64,000 bases of DNA from Murimonas intestini (lineage in GTDB: Bacteria; Bacillota; Clostridia; Lachnospirales; Lachnospiraceae), in the NCBI RefSeq assembly GCF_024622195.1, contig NZ_JANKBI010000009.1, positions 1-64,000 of the forward strand. The letters are read 5' to 3'. A program made the position numbers and the translations under genes. Below the pieces are notes generated by a model, which did not search any database, had not been told where the DNA came from, and was given only the letters and a program-made list of their open reading frames with translations. Of the stretch, positions 26,920-35,075 are shown one piece after another. The stretch's first letter is position 1. The number at the start of each line of letters is the position of its first letter.

Positions 26920-27717
26920 ATGTCATTTAATCCAAACGAATTAATTCTTGAAAGGGTACGTTCTGTAGAAGCATACGACCCGGCAACAAACACATTGATC
27001 GGCCGCTATACACAGATTGAAGAGCCAAGCCTCAAGACATCTGCTGAAGGTCTGGACGTAGTGGATGCTATGGGCACACCGATCCACACATTCTACAAAA
27101 ACCAGCAGGCTACTTTTGACGGTACAAACTCTCTCTTCTCTCTGGATCTGGCTGCATCACAGTTCGGTTCAAAGAAGAAAATGGCTACTGCCGATGATAA
27201 AGTCCTTGTTCCGGCATCTGAGACTATCACGATCGGAGCAGGCGGAAAAATTGTTCTGCAGCATGTTCCTGCTGGTGAATCCGGAGCAGAAGTCAAATAT
27301 GTCCAGGTAATCAATGAAAACAATACATTCGGACAGACTTATGAAGTAAGCCCGACAGCCGGTGACGGAAAATTCACAATCGATGCTGCCGCAAAGACCA
27401 TTACTATGCCAGAAGGGACTGAAGGAACTGTATTCGTAAACTACGAATATGAAAGTGACAGCGCCGCTGTGATCTCTAAAGAGACAGATAAGGTTCCTGC
27501 AACACAGAAGCTGCTCATTCATGCAATCTTCAGGGATCCCTGCAACGCAAACCTGGTATATGCCGGTGTGATCGCATGCCCAAGAGCACAGCTGGATCCG
27601 ACCAGTGTGGAACTGAGTCTTAAATCAGACGGAAAACATGCATTCAGCTACAAACTGAAGAAACCGTACTGCGATGCAAACGGCAGACTCTTTGATATCA
27701 TCGTATCTGAGAAATAA
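26920..27717 (+). CDS. Probable major tail tube protein
   Basis: This 265-residue beta-rich soluble protein begins MSFNPNELILERVRSVEAYD. A central segment of about 80 residues (from roughly residue 95 to 175, VPASETITIGAGGKIVL onward) looks like an inserted Ig/jelly-roll-type domain. The C-terminal part FRDPCNANLVYAGVI and SLKSDGKHAFSYKLK resembles tube proteins of siphophages. A very strong AAGGAGG ribosome site and a following 13-bp mRNA hairpin fit a highly produced structural subunit. The assignment rests on context and predicted fold, not on a diagnostic motif. Confidence 0.6.
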   Translation: MSFNPNELILERVRSVEAYDPATNTLIGRYTQIEEPSLKTSAEGLDVVDAMGTPIHTFYKNQQATFDGTNSLFSLDLAASQFGSKKKMATADDKVLVPASETITIGAGGKIVLQHVPAGESGAEVKYVQVINENNTFGQTYEVSPTAGDGKFTIDAAAKTITMPEGTEGTVFVNYEYESDSAAVISKETDKVPATQKLLIHAIFRDPCNANLVYAGVIACPRAQLDPTSVELSLKSDGKHAFSYKLKKPYCDANGRLFDIIVSEK

Positions 27718-27749
27718 TAAATCCCCTGCAGCATCCGCCAATTAGGCAC

Positions 27750-27780
27750 GCTTGCTCATTTCTGCCTGAAATGGGCAAGC
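27750..27780 (+). promoter_or_regulatory. mRNA hairpin downstream of tail tube gene
   Basis: GCTTGC-T-CATTTC pairs with GAAATG-G-GCAAGC over 13 positions including one T-G pair, loop TGCCT. No T-run follows, so it is more likely a stabilising or attenuating hairpin than a full terminator. Confidence 0.6.
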
Positions 27781-27807
27781 ACTAATCCCTGTCCGGGAGG
27801 AAATCAT

Positions 27808-28101
27808 ATGTCTGATTATATCAATACCATTTGTGCAATCTGCGGAAAAGGTTACCATATCTGTAAATCCTGCCAGGGCACAAAAACATTTTCGTCCTGG
27901 AGGACTGTTACTGATACTCCCGGACATTTCAAGATATATACCCTGATCCATGCATACCATTATGGAAGGCTGGACAGGGAGGAAGCCGCCAGTCAGTTAA
28001 AAGAGTGTGATTTGTCCGGTCTGACAGAATTTGTCCCGGAAATCAGAGCAATCATAGAAGAAATACTGGCCGCTCCATCCAACCAAAACAATAGTGATTA
28101 A
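27808..28101 (+). CDS. Small zinc-binding tail-module protein
   Basis: This 97-residue protein has CAICGKGYHICKSC (residues about 10-23), two CxxC pairs that should bind zinc. A motif WRTVTDTPGHFKIYTLIHAY and a helical C-terminal half with REEAASQL follow. Proteins of this shape often follow the major tail gene in Firmicutes phages, where a tail assembly chaperone role has been supposed. GGGAGG lies before its ATG. It is separated from the tube gene by a strong hairpin and followed by a likely terminator. Confidence 0.65.
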   Translation: MSDYINTICAICGKGYHICKSCQGTKTFSSWRTVTDTPGHFKIYTLIHAYHYGRLDREEAASQLKECDLSGLTEFVPEIRAIIEEILAAPSNQNNSD

Positions 28102-28141
28102 ATGCGGACCTTTGTCCTTGCAGCCCTGGCTCATAAAATCA

Positions 28142-28260
28142 GGCATAGCATATGCATAACTAAATGCTGACATTTAAATGTCCTATGCAAATTCTTTGAA
28201 TTTCTCAAAGAGCCAGTGTGCTGCGCAAATGGCAGCTTTCCAGTCTGCTGGACTGCTGCC
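28142..28260. promoter_or_regulatory. Palindrome-rich intergenic segment
   Basis: GACATTTAAATGTC (28169-28182) is a perfect 14-bp palindrome, flanked by GCATAG on the left and CTATGC on the right. A hairpin at 28231-28260 has nested GGCAGC/GCTGCC and TCCAG/CTGGA stems. No gene is present. It could be an operator, a structured RNA or both. Confidence 0.45.
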
Positions 28261-28286
28261 GGAAAATTTCATAATAACAGCTATGG

Positions 28287-28331
28287 GCTGCATGAAATCA
28301 CTATAGTGTGAAACATGCAGCTCATTTTTTT
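28287..28331 (+). terminator. Probable intrinsic terminator
   Basis: GCTGCATG (28287-28294) and CATGCAGC (28314-28321) form a perfect 8-bp stem, with the palindrome CACTATAGTG inside the loop, followed by TCATTTTTTT. It ends the transcript of the small zinc-binding gene. Confidence 0.65.
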
Positions 28332-28368
28332 ACGCGTGCAGCGGGCAAAATACCAGAAAGGTACAACC

Positions 28369-28575
28369 ATGCGAATATACAGTGAACAATTCAACCGTTA
28401 CTATAATTCTGAAGACGTAGTAAATCTGGTGAATACAAAGCAGGCAGGACTTTACATAAAAAATGGAATTCCACTCGTGGACATTTTCTGGTCCAGAGAC
28501 AGCCTTGTGTTTGTTTTTAATAAGATACAGAGTTTTAAAGCTTATGAGCTGTGGTGTGATCATAAACTGGCATAG
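28369..28575 (+). CDS. Small hypothetical protein
   Basis: This 68-residue protein starts at the ATG giving MRIYSEQFNRYY, with GAAAGG upstream. It is rich in Tyr and Phe and has no Cys pair or membrane helix. DVVNLVNTKQAGLYIKNGIPLVDIF resembles a short sequence-recognition or phage-regulatory domain, but I do not recognise a family. It is transcribed with the tail genes, directly after a terminator-like hairpin. Confidence 0.5.
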   Translation: MRIYSEQFNRYYNSEDVVNLVNTKQAGLYIKNGIPLVDIFWSRDSLVFVFNKIQSFKAYELWCDHKLA

Positions 28576-28669
28576 AGAATGGATATTTGCAACCTCGGCG
28601 CCATTATATTAGAATACAAATATTTTATTTAACACGTAAATCATGATTTTATTTATGAAGGTATAGTAT

Positions 28670-28762
28670 ATGGCATCTTATTTAGAATTAGGGATGATGA
28701 AAAAAGATTTTAAAGCATCAAATCCAGAGTATAGCAGGATAGAAATTAGTTTTATTTCGTAA
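28670..28762 (+). CDS. Possible very short ORF
   Basis: This 30-codon frame begins MASYLELGMMKKD, with GAAGG a few bases before its ATG, and ends 18 bases before the next gene. It may be a leader peptide or the remnant of a gene. Weak support. Confidence 0.25.
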   Translation: MASYLELGMMKKDFKASNPEYSRIEISFIS

Positions 28763-28780
28763 ATAATTCGTGAAGGTGGT

Positions 28781-29620
28781 ATGGTTCCAGTAAATTATTT
28801 ACAGCCAGCAAAACCCGATAATTCTGGATTAGAGAATATTTCAACTTTATTTGGTTACCTTCGGTCTTTAGGTACTCTTTATGTAGATTACAAAATGGAC
28901 ACAGAAGCTATTAAACCAACTATCAGAAGTACAATAATTGGTATCTGCAATTATCTACGCCAATCAAAGTATTCTAATGTTTTATGGTGCGCATCACTGT
29001 TAAATCCAATCGAATTAGCTTTTGTTGAGTATGTCCAAAACAAAAACGAAGGTCTATACTCTTTTTTAGATAAGTATATTTATGAAGATGCAGATAAAAA
29101 TATATTTAGTACAGATTTAAGAGATTCTGGCAATGGTGTCATAGATCTTGCAACCGGTATGGCGGATACAACAGCAAAACTGACTAATCTTCAAAGTTCA
29201 TTAAATAACCATCTTATAACTCAGACTGCATACGAAACAATTGGAAACGTCGCCAGCAGATGCAATTTCAGTGATTTCTGTTGTGATTTTGATGCCATAA
29301 AAATTGCTCAGTTAATATCTGAGATGGAATCAGACAAAAATAGAAGTAATCAATCTGTGACTGGAACTGAATTCGCAGATATACTTGAAACATATTATAA
29401 TGGACTATATTTAGACAGATTTAAGTATATTTTTAGTGATTTAGAGTGCAGCTATGATGATGATTTGGAAGTTATACTCAGAAGCGTTTATTCCAAAATG
29501 AACGGTATAGATGAGACTTTAGTTTTGCTTCCAAGCTTTGGCGGAAACCCTGACTCACAAGTAAATATGGATTGCTGCCTGGCATTTGCCCACTATCTGT
29601 TGTGCGAAACATCAATCTAA
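28781..29620 (+). CDS. Hypothetical cargo-type protein
   Basis: This 279-residue protein is encoded in DNA visibly more AT-rich than the flanking tail genes. There is no signal peptide or membrane helix. Notable segments are DSGNGVIDLATGMADTTAKL, CNFSDFCCDFDAIKIAQLI and a C-terminal GGNPDSQVNMDCCLAFAHYLLCE with clustered Cys and His. I do not recognise a family. Composition and position between tube and tape-measure genes suggest a cargo (moron) gene, perhaps an effector, with the convergent membrane protein gene as its neighbour. Function unknown. Confidence 0.55.
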   Translation: MVPVNYLQPAKPDNSGLENISTLFGYLRSLGTLYVDYKMDTEAIKPTIRSTIIGICNYLRQSKYSNVLWCASLLNPIELAFVEYVQNKNEGLYSFLDKYIYEDADKNIFSTDLRDSGNGVIDLATGMADTTAKLTNLQSSLNNHLITQTAYETIGNVASRCNFSDFCCDFDAIKIAQLISEMESDKNRSNQSVTGTEFADILETYYNGLYLDRFKYIFSDLECSYDDDLEVILRSVYSKMNGIDETLVLLPSFGGNPDSQVNMDCCLAFAHYLLCETSI

Positions 29621-29677
29621 CAAAAATATCTGAAACTTCTAGCCCCTAAAAGGCAATAATATATGCATAGTCCGTTG

Positions 29678-29695
29678 GAAATATTACAATATTTC
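29678..29695. terminator. AT-rich hairpin between convergent genes
   Basis: GAAATATT-AC-AATATTTC is a perfect 8-bp inverted repeat between the convergent cargo gene and membrane-protein gene. It is weak as a terminator because of its AT-only stem. Confidence 0.3.
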
Positions 29696-29741
29696 TATTG
29701 TGGCTAAGATGACTGTAATTGGTTATCAATCTAAAATGATT

Positions 29742-30659
29742 CTATCTTTTTTTTGTCCACTTTTTTAATTCATTTAAAACGTTCTGATCATCGGAATAAA
29801 AATCAGGAGAAATCCCATTTTCTTTAAATGGTAGATAGTCCCCAAAGGCAAGCATTTTCCAAGTATTTTCAGCAACTCCTATATTAAGCCATCCTACATT
29901 ATCCTTATAAAAAGGATCTTTCAAAGCTTCTGCAACCATAGCAGCTAAATCCTGGGCGTATTGTTCAAGATTATCGTCAACTTTCACAATAAACCCAATA
30001 TTCCCTTCATAATCATCCACATACCTATACTCCCATAATAGTCCTTTTTCTCTGTAATATTTTAGAGCTATATTCGATGTCAGTTGATACTGATAATCGT
30101 CTACTATTCCATAAATATCACGAAAATAGACTCTGACTGCTATTTCTGGATGCTCAAAAGGAGAATAACGATTAATGCCATCCCCTCTGTTTTCTGCCAC
30201 TGTAAATGTAGTATTATATTTATATTCTAATATATATATATCATGTTCTACATCCCAATCAAAATATTCCATAAACAAAAGGGCCTTTGGCTCTGCAAAA
30301 AAATGTCTGTCGGCATCCGGAAAATTGCTGCTGTCTGTTATCTGTAAATACCCACAATCCATCCGCCTTTCCATTTTCATTGGTAAAATCAGGAATAAAA
30401 TAAACACTACCGTTATAAGAAAGAAAACTGCCAGATATATGCCAAAACAAATATTTCTAAAACTTTCTTCATCTTTCATATTCCATATAGAATAGCCCAT
30501 GATGCTGACCGGATAAAAATAAGCAGTAAGCCTGAAAACCAACTCCACGATTGGCCGGATTGATAATCCGGTCAGTTGTGTAACACCTATGCAGATAAAG
30601 GCTCCCAGCCATAGCAGCAGATAATAGCAGCACCATTTTTTTAACTTTTCCCTTGTCAT
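29742..30659 (-). CDS. Hypothetical membrane protein on opposite strand
   Basis: This 305-residue protein has three predicted membrane helices in the first 115 residues (YYLLLWLGAFICIGVTQL; IVELVFRLTAYFYPVSIMGY; IYLAVFFLITVVFILFLIL). A soluble domain of about 190 residues follows, rich in aromatic and acidic residues. It is the only gene on the minus strand in the tail cluster outside the introns, so it is not part of the late transcript. It could be an immunity, exclusion or housekeeping cargo protein expressed in the uninduced state; this is conjecture. No family recognised. Confidence 0.55.
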   Translation of the reverse strand: MTREKLKKWCCYYLLLWLGAFICIGVTQLTGLSIRPIVELVFRLTAYFYPVSIMGYSIWNMKDEESFRNICFGIYLAVFFLITVVFILFLILPMKMERRMDCGYLQITDSSNFPDADRHFFAEPKALLFMEYFDWDVEHDIYILEYKYNTTFTVAENRGDGINRYSPFEHPEIAVRVYFRDIYGIVDDYQYQLTSNIALKYYREKGLLWEYRYVDDYEGNIGFIVKVDDNLEQYAQDLAAMVAEALKDPFYKDNVGWLNIGVAENTWKMLAFGDYLPFKENGISPDFYSDDQNVLNELKKWTKKR

Positions 30660-30843
30660 TTATGGAATCCTCTCAGAATGGTATTTATAATTATCTTCAT
30701 TATAGGTCCTGCCATTTAAGTTTTCAATCAGATTCTTGTTAATTTATCAAATATTCCAGCAAATATAGAATAAGCAGAAATACACACTTAAACACATAAC
30801 AGAAACTAAATATATAAATAAAATGATTAAGGAGATTTTTAAC

Positions 30844-31383
30844 ATGAGAAAAGAAAACGTTACAATCAAACCCAGCCTTACACTGCCTGAGAAAATAAGT
30901 ATGACAAAATTCTTATTTAGTTCTTATTTCACTACACCGGAAGGGTATGGGGATAACACTTTTAGTTATACACCATATCTGAAAGAACTCAGTGAAATAA
31001 CAGCCTTCTTTACATACTGTGTGGAAGGACTGACTTTTGAGCCTTTATCAGAAAGCCCTGAAGAAAGTACTAATAATGCAGAGTCTGGTATAGAATCCAT
31101 ATATGATGCAGTTAAGGATGATACAGAACTTATGGCTTCCTACGAAAATGTCCATTCTCCTGACAGCCGTTATCCGCTTCTCACTGCACAGCTGATGGAT
31201 ATACGCAAAGATGTAGAAGATATGGTGGATTTTGAAAAGAAACTATTGCTTTCAAAACAGAGAGACGCTCTTTCTGAATTGCTGGATACTTTAAAAAATA
31301 AAATAAATGATATAGATGTCAGCGGTCTGGATATCAATGAATTCTTCAGGGCAGTGGGCATGCCTGAAAATAAAGAAGTATGA
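30844..31383 (+). CDS. Hypothetical tail-module protein
   Basis: This approximately 179-residue protein starts at the ATG giving MRKENVTIKP, because AAGGAG lies just upstream; an in-frame ATG 21 bases earlier overlaps that site. It is acidic and mostly helical, with VEDMVDFEKKLLLSKQRDALSELLDTLKNK as a likely coiled coil. The stop overlaps the start of the next gene (ATGA), so it is coupled to a fibre gene. It may be a fibre chaperone or adaptor. Family not recognised. Confidence 0.55.
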   Translation: MRKENVTIKPSLTLPEKISMTKFLFSSYFTTPEGYGDNTFSYTPYLKELSEITAFFTYCVEGLTFEPLSESPEESTNNAESGIESIYDAVKDDTELMASYENVHSPDSRYPLLTAQLMDIRKDVEDMVDFEKKLLLSKQRDALSELLDTLKNKINDIDVSGLDINEFFRAVGMPENKEV

Positions 31384-32237
31384 TGTTATCAGATAAAGAA
31401 AACATCCCGGCAAAATATATTCATGAACTGGATGCCTCTGCAGAAATTAAAGAAAATGATATATTTATTACTCAGACAACTGATTCTCCTATTAATACTA
31501 CCCATAAAACTTCATTTGCCCAGTTATTAAACAATATAAAATCCTGGCTGATGCAAAGCATGCCATTTATTTACCTTAATGGAATTACCGGCAATATCCA
31601 AGCCCAGATAAATAATTTAAAAACCCGATTGGATGCTTCTGATGAGGCTGCAGGACATTTAACTAGTACAGTTCAAAACCTTTCCGCTCAAGTCTCAGAG
31701 GTGATACAGAAATTTTATCCAATTGGATCCCTCTACTTAACAACTGTCAGTACGAATCCCAAACAATTATTTGGTTTTGGCACATGGACATTATGGGGCA
31801 GCGGAAGGGTTCCAGTAGGGGTTAGTACAGGCGATAGTGATTTCAATACTGTCGAAAAAACAGGTGGCGCAAAAACTGTCAGTGCTGCTCACAGCCATAC
31901 AGTTAACAGTCATACACATGTAACGGGTAATCATGTATTAACAGTCAGCGAGATGCCTCAACACAGACATGACGTGCTGACAGAATGGACAGTACTTCCT
32001 GGTTCCTTTCCCAGCAATCAGCTTGTTTCACCTACCGAGCAGACATATGCATCTGTATCAGGAGTAAAGGCAGGTACAAGATATCCTTTGCCCGAAACTT
32101 CTCAATATGTAGGTAACAGCGCAGCCCACAATCATGGGAATACTGGTTCTGCCAGTCCTGGTACTTCCAGTTCACTTGGAAATATAACAAATCTGCAGCC
32201 GTATATTACTTGTTATATGTGGAAAAGGACAAAATAA
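31380..32237 (+). CDS. Tail fibre protein with collar-type C-terminus (upstream copy)
   Basis: This 285-residue protein has an N-terminal module IHELDASAEIKENDIFITQT, which also occurs in two fibre genes at 53.7 and 55.7 kb. A coiled segment follows (INNLKTRLDASDEAAGHL). The phage tail collar-like domain has FYPIGSLYLTTVSTNPKQLFG, HSHTVNSHTHVTGNH and a terminal NLQPYITCYMWKRTK. The His-rich strands resemble iron-binding needle tips of long fibres. Placement in front of the tape-measure gene is unusual. Confidence 0.8.
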   Translation: MMLSDKENIPAKYIHELDASAEIKENDIFITQTTDSPINTTHKTSFAQLLNNIKSWLMQSMPFIYLNGITGNIQAQINNLKTRLDASDEAAGHLTSTVQNLSAQVSEVIQKFYPIGSLYLTTVSTNPKQLFGFGTWTLWGSGRVPVGVSTGDSDFNTVEKTGGAKTVSAAHSHTVNSHTHVTGNHVLTVSEMPQHRHDVLTEWTVLPGSFPSNQLVSPTEQTYASVSGVKAGTRYPLPETSQYVGNSAAHNHGNTGSASPGTSSSLGNITNLQPYITCYMWKRTK

Positions 32238-32497
32238 GTCTTTAATACTATTTTAAAATATTTGGTAGCTGTTCAGTACTTAACCAGTTACCGCTTCGGA
32301 TACACATAAAACACAAAAACTTGTGCTTTGGCGCTGAAAACCCTCGCAAAATTATGCATTCTGCATAATTTTAGCTTCTCGGGATAAAGGGGAGGGAATA
32401 GCTACAATATTTGATTTTTTATCCTTGCCACTTTCATAGGCAGGGTTTAGATAAGTAAGCACCAATAACTTTACATTACAAAGAAAGGTTGTATAAA
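32238..32497 (+). promoter_or_regulatory. Leader of upstream tape-measure copy
   Basis: Holds the perfect hairpin noted separately and a segment ATCCTTGCCACTTTC followed by GCAGGGTTTAGATA that recurs in front of the second tape-measure copy (about 36072-36103). AAGAAAGG stands before the ATG at 32498. The shared leader suggests that the whole unit, leader included, was duplicated. Confidence 0.5.
32348..32372. terminator. Perfect bidirectional hairpin
   Basis: AAAATTATGCA-TTC-TGCATAATTTT is an 11-bp perfect stem with a 3-base loop, A-rich on the left and T-rich on the right. It lies after the fibre gene and before the tape-measure leader. Confidence 0.5.
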
Positions 32498-32764
32498 ATG
32501 GAAAACACACAATATATTCAGGTAGTCCCCCAGTTAGATATTTCTATCTTGAATAACCAGTTAAAGAATTATCATGGTAAAATCTCACTTAGCATTGATA
32601 CTGCGGGCCTCCAGAACCAATTACAGAGCGAGCTTGCTAAAGCGGCAAAAATCCCTATACAGCTTGAGTTAGCTATGCCTCCTGCTTCTTCTATGGCTTC
32701 TTCGGCAGTTAGTAGTTTTCAGACAATTTTACCTCAATTCTTATCTGCTTCCGGCGTGGGTTGA
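32498..32764 (+). CDS. Tape-measure copy A, exon 1
   Basis: These 88 codons from MENTQYIQVVPQLD to SGVG are followed at once by a TGA that belongs to the group I intron. The exon end is GTGGGT at 32756-32761. The segment is about 45% identical to exon 1 of copy B (MENSQNITVIPHLD). Splicing would join codon GGT in frame to ATT at 33681. If unspliced, it yields only a short peptide. Confidence 0.7.
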   Translation: MENTQYIQVVPQLDISILNNQLKNYHGKISLSIDTAGLQNQLQSELAKAAKIPIQLELAMPPASSMASSAVSSFQTILPQFLSASGVG

Positions 32765-33680
32765 CCCAAATAGTAGGGTGACAACAATAAATGCCCACGA
32801 AACCATCTGGCGGTGACGCTGAACGAGTCAGCATCATAAAATATACTGATAAGAGATGGTTAAGAAAAACAGCCTAAACTGGCCGCATCTGCGGCTGCAA
32901 GTTTAAATAACTCTTGCACGGGAAAGCGAAAGCTAATCCGCAGCGACGCAAACCGGCATCTAGTCTAATGCAAATAAAAACCTGACGACAGCACTATGCA
33001 CATCATCAGGTATTAAAGCAGTTTAACGGTTTGAACGTTCAGAGACTATAACGGCTGCATGGTTTCATTCAACGAACAAAATGAAATCATGATGGGATAG
33101 TCCAAAACGAGCTTGTTATCACAAGTTAAAAGTTATAAGTTCATTTTTAAACATTAAACTAAAAATCACTGTTGCACTGATTGCAATGCCACTCTTTACC
33201 AATGGTTGGGGATGCAATACCAAAAATCCCCGACCAAAGTACACGCTTAACTAATGAAATTTTTTGAACTGAGCCAGAACCACAATACGGACATTTTACC
33301 TGATTAGGTTGGGCATTTTTAATTCTATTTACCGCTTGATCTATGAATTCTGCCATTTCCTTTTCAGACTGTATTTGTCTATGAAGCATGGCATCTTCAC
33401 TAAATTCTGGAGCGTTTTTTATTACATTTTCAGCTATTGATTCCTTCACCCGACTACGCTCATCAAATTCCATATTAATCCATTCTTCCTGAGTATATTG
33501 CGTTTCACACTCCTCCAATGGATATCCACAAAAATGACATTTGTGACATTTTCCGTCCGCAGGACCATCTGAAATAAACCCACAATGCTTACACATAAGA
33601 AATTTCCCAAAATCCATATTATCTACCTCCTCCAAAAATATATCATAAATGTTTAAAAATGACAATTAAATTTCGTTTTG
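32762..33680 (+). ncRNA. Group I intron A in tape-measure gene
   Basis: A 919-base self-splicing intron. The exon end GTGGGT (32756-32761) pairs with the guide GCCCAC (32793-32798), with the required U-G pair at the splice site (P1). The bases before the guide (AAAT) pair with the first bases of exon 2 (ATTT; P10). P7 is GACTAT (33044-33049) with ATAGTC (33097-33102). The Q-like element AATCCGCAGCGACG is at 32935-32948, and the intron ends in G (33680). An antisense zinc-ribbon gene lies between P7 and the 3' splice site. No LAGLIDADG, GIY-YIG or HNH endonuclease is visible. Confidence 0.88.
33159..33617 (-). CDS. Zinc-ribbon protein encoded antisense within intron A
   Basis: This 152-residue protein has two zinc sites: MCKHCGF with CHKCHFCGYP at the N-terminus, and CPYCGSG with CNQCNSDF at the C-terminus. 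A charged helix lies between, with EEWINMEFDERSRVKESIAENVIKNAPEFSEDAM. The ATG at 33617 is preceded on the minus strand by GGAGGTAGATAAT, a strong ribosome site; a longer frame to 33665 is less likely. It is a paralogue of the protein in intron B. Its role is unknown: intron mobility, DNA or RNA binding, or a passenger. Confidence 0.8.
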   Translation of the reverse strand: MDFGKFLMCKHCGFISDGPADGKCHKCHFCGYPLEECETQYTQEEWINMEFDERSRVKESIAENVIKNAPEFSEDAMLHRQIQSEKEMAEFIDQAVNRIKNAQPNQVKCPYCGSGSVQKISLVKRVLWSGIFGIASPTIGKEWHCNQCNSDF

Positions 33681-35075
33681 ATTTTAGATAAAGCTTTAGA
33701 GAAAAGTCACAAATCTTCATATTTATCGCCTAATACCGTTCAAACTAAAGATGTACTGAATGGAAAAAGTATACCACAGGTACAAACTGAGTTTAGTAAA
33801 ATAGTAGAGTCTAAAGATATTCAGGCTCTTACTAATTATAAATCACTATTTAATTCAACCGATATTCAAAATTTTCTAAATAATGCTTATTTAGGTAAAG
33901 CTCATCTTTCTGAGTTATCCGGTGTAGTTAATAATCTTAATAAAAATTTAGCAGAAACTGGTACTACAGCATCAAAAACTGGGAATCTCATGAGTTCTGC
34001 TTTTTCATTAATTGGAGGAGCACTCACCGGCACACTCATCACATCGGCCATTGACCTCGGTATAAACTTCATTGCCGAGCGTCTCCAGCGTACTCAAAAA
34101 CTTGTAGACGCCGCAAAATCTGCTGGCCAAGAGTGGGAACAAAAAGATACTTCTCTCCAGACGCAAAAACAACAATACACACAATTAAAAACATTATTAG
34201 ATTCAGGCTCCCTCTCCGAACAGGAAAGCGTCTCAATAAAGCAGCAGCTTCTCGATCTCCAGAAACAAATTATCGCCACGTATGGTGAACAGGCAAAAGG
34301 GATCGATCTTGTAAACGGGAATTTAAAATCACAGGTAGATCTTTTGAACCAGCTTTCCGCAGATGATGCTAATAAATTGTTAAATGAAAACCGTACCGGT
34401 ATGCAAAAAGCGGCAGATGAGATGAATAAAGAGCGGGAATACAGTCTGGGGAGTACCGGTTCTGTGTCTGAGGACCTCGGAAAAAATCTGGTAGAGATTG
34501 CCAGGAAATATACAGGGAAAGGTATGGAGCTGATTCCTTTGTATCCAGATGGTTCTGCTTACCATATTCAATTTACCGGTGATGCATCCCAGGCACAGGA
34601 AGTTCTTAATTCCTTTGCAACTGATGTTCGCAATCTTCAAAATGAGTTTGGCGATAGTCATTTAACAGAAATTATCCTGGAGAACGCCGAAAGCTCATTA
34701 CAAGAAAACGCATCCATCCTCGCAACATATCAAGACCTATACAACCAGTATTTAAAAGCTGATCTTTTCTCCCGAGGTATGGGTGAAAATGATCCTGCCG
34801 GTGTCTTAAACCGCTATACGGCAGCTGTACAGAGTTACAATGCCGCCCTTCTCTCCGGTGACCCCTCTGCTATAAAAGCCGCATCTGAGGAATTCAAACA
34901 GCTCTCCAAAGAGGTCAACAATGTTATTACAGAATTCCCAGAATATAAAAATATATTTGACCTAGTCACAGCTTCGCTTGATACTTCTTCTGCTAAAATT
35001 TCAAAATTCAATGAACAAATCACTGGAGAAGACACTACAGATGGATCTCTACGAGAAAGCCCAGGACTGCTCTGA
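33681..35075 (+). pseudogene. Tape-measure copy A, exon 2, truncated
   Basis: About 454 codons of tape-measure sequence after the splice site (ILDKALEKSHKSS) include the hydrophobic stretch FSLIGGALTGTLITSAIDLGINFIAE, which corresponds to a hydrophobic segment at the same relative place in copy B. The homologous frame breaks at 35043/35044, where an 896-bp block shared with copy B begins one base out of frame; the reading frame then stops after 10 codons (GSLRESPGLL). About 900 residues found in copy B between these points are missing. Probably a decayed or recombined allele. Confidence 0.7.

Noticed and set aside
33003..33050. GAACGTTC near the intron R element taken as a second LexA site
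   Set aside because: There is no 4-base spacer between GAAC and GTTC, and the sequence is part of the conserved group I intron core, repeated in intron B.
33678..33680. TTG as translation start of tape-measure exon 2A (and the equivalent TTG at 37368)
   Set aside because: The TTG is the last three bases of each intron, without a ribosome site; splicing to exon 1 explains both frames.
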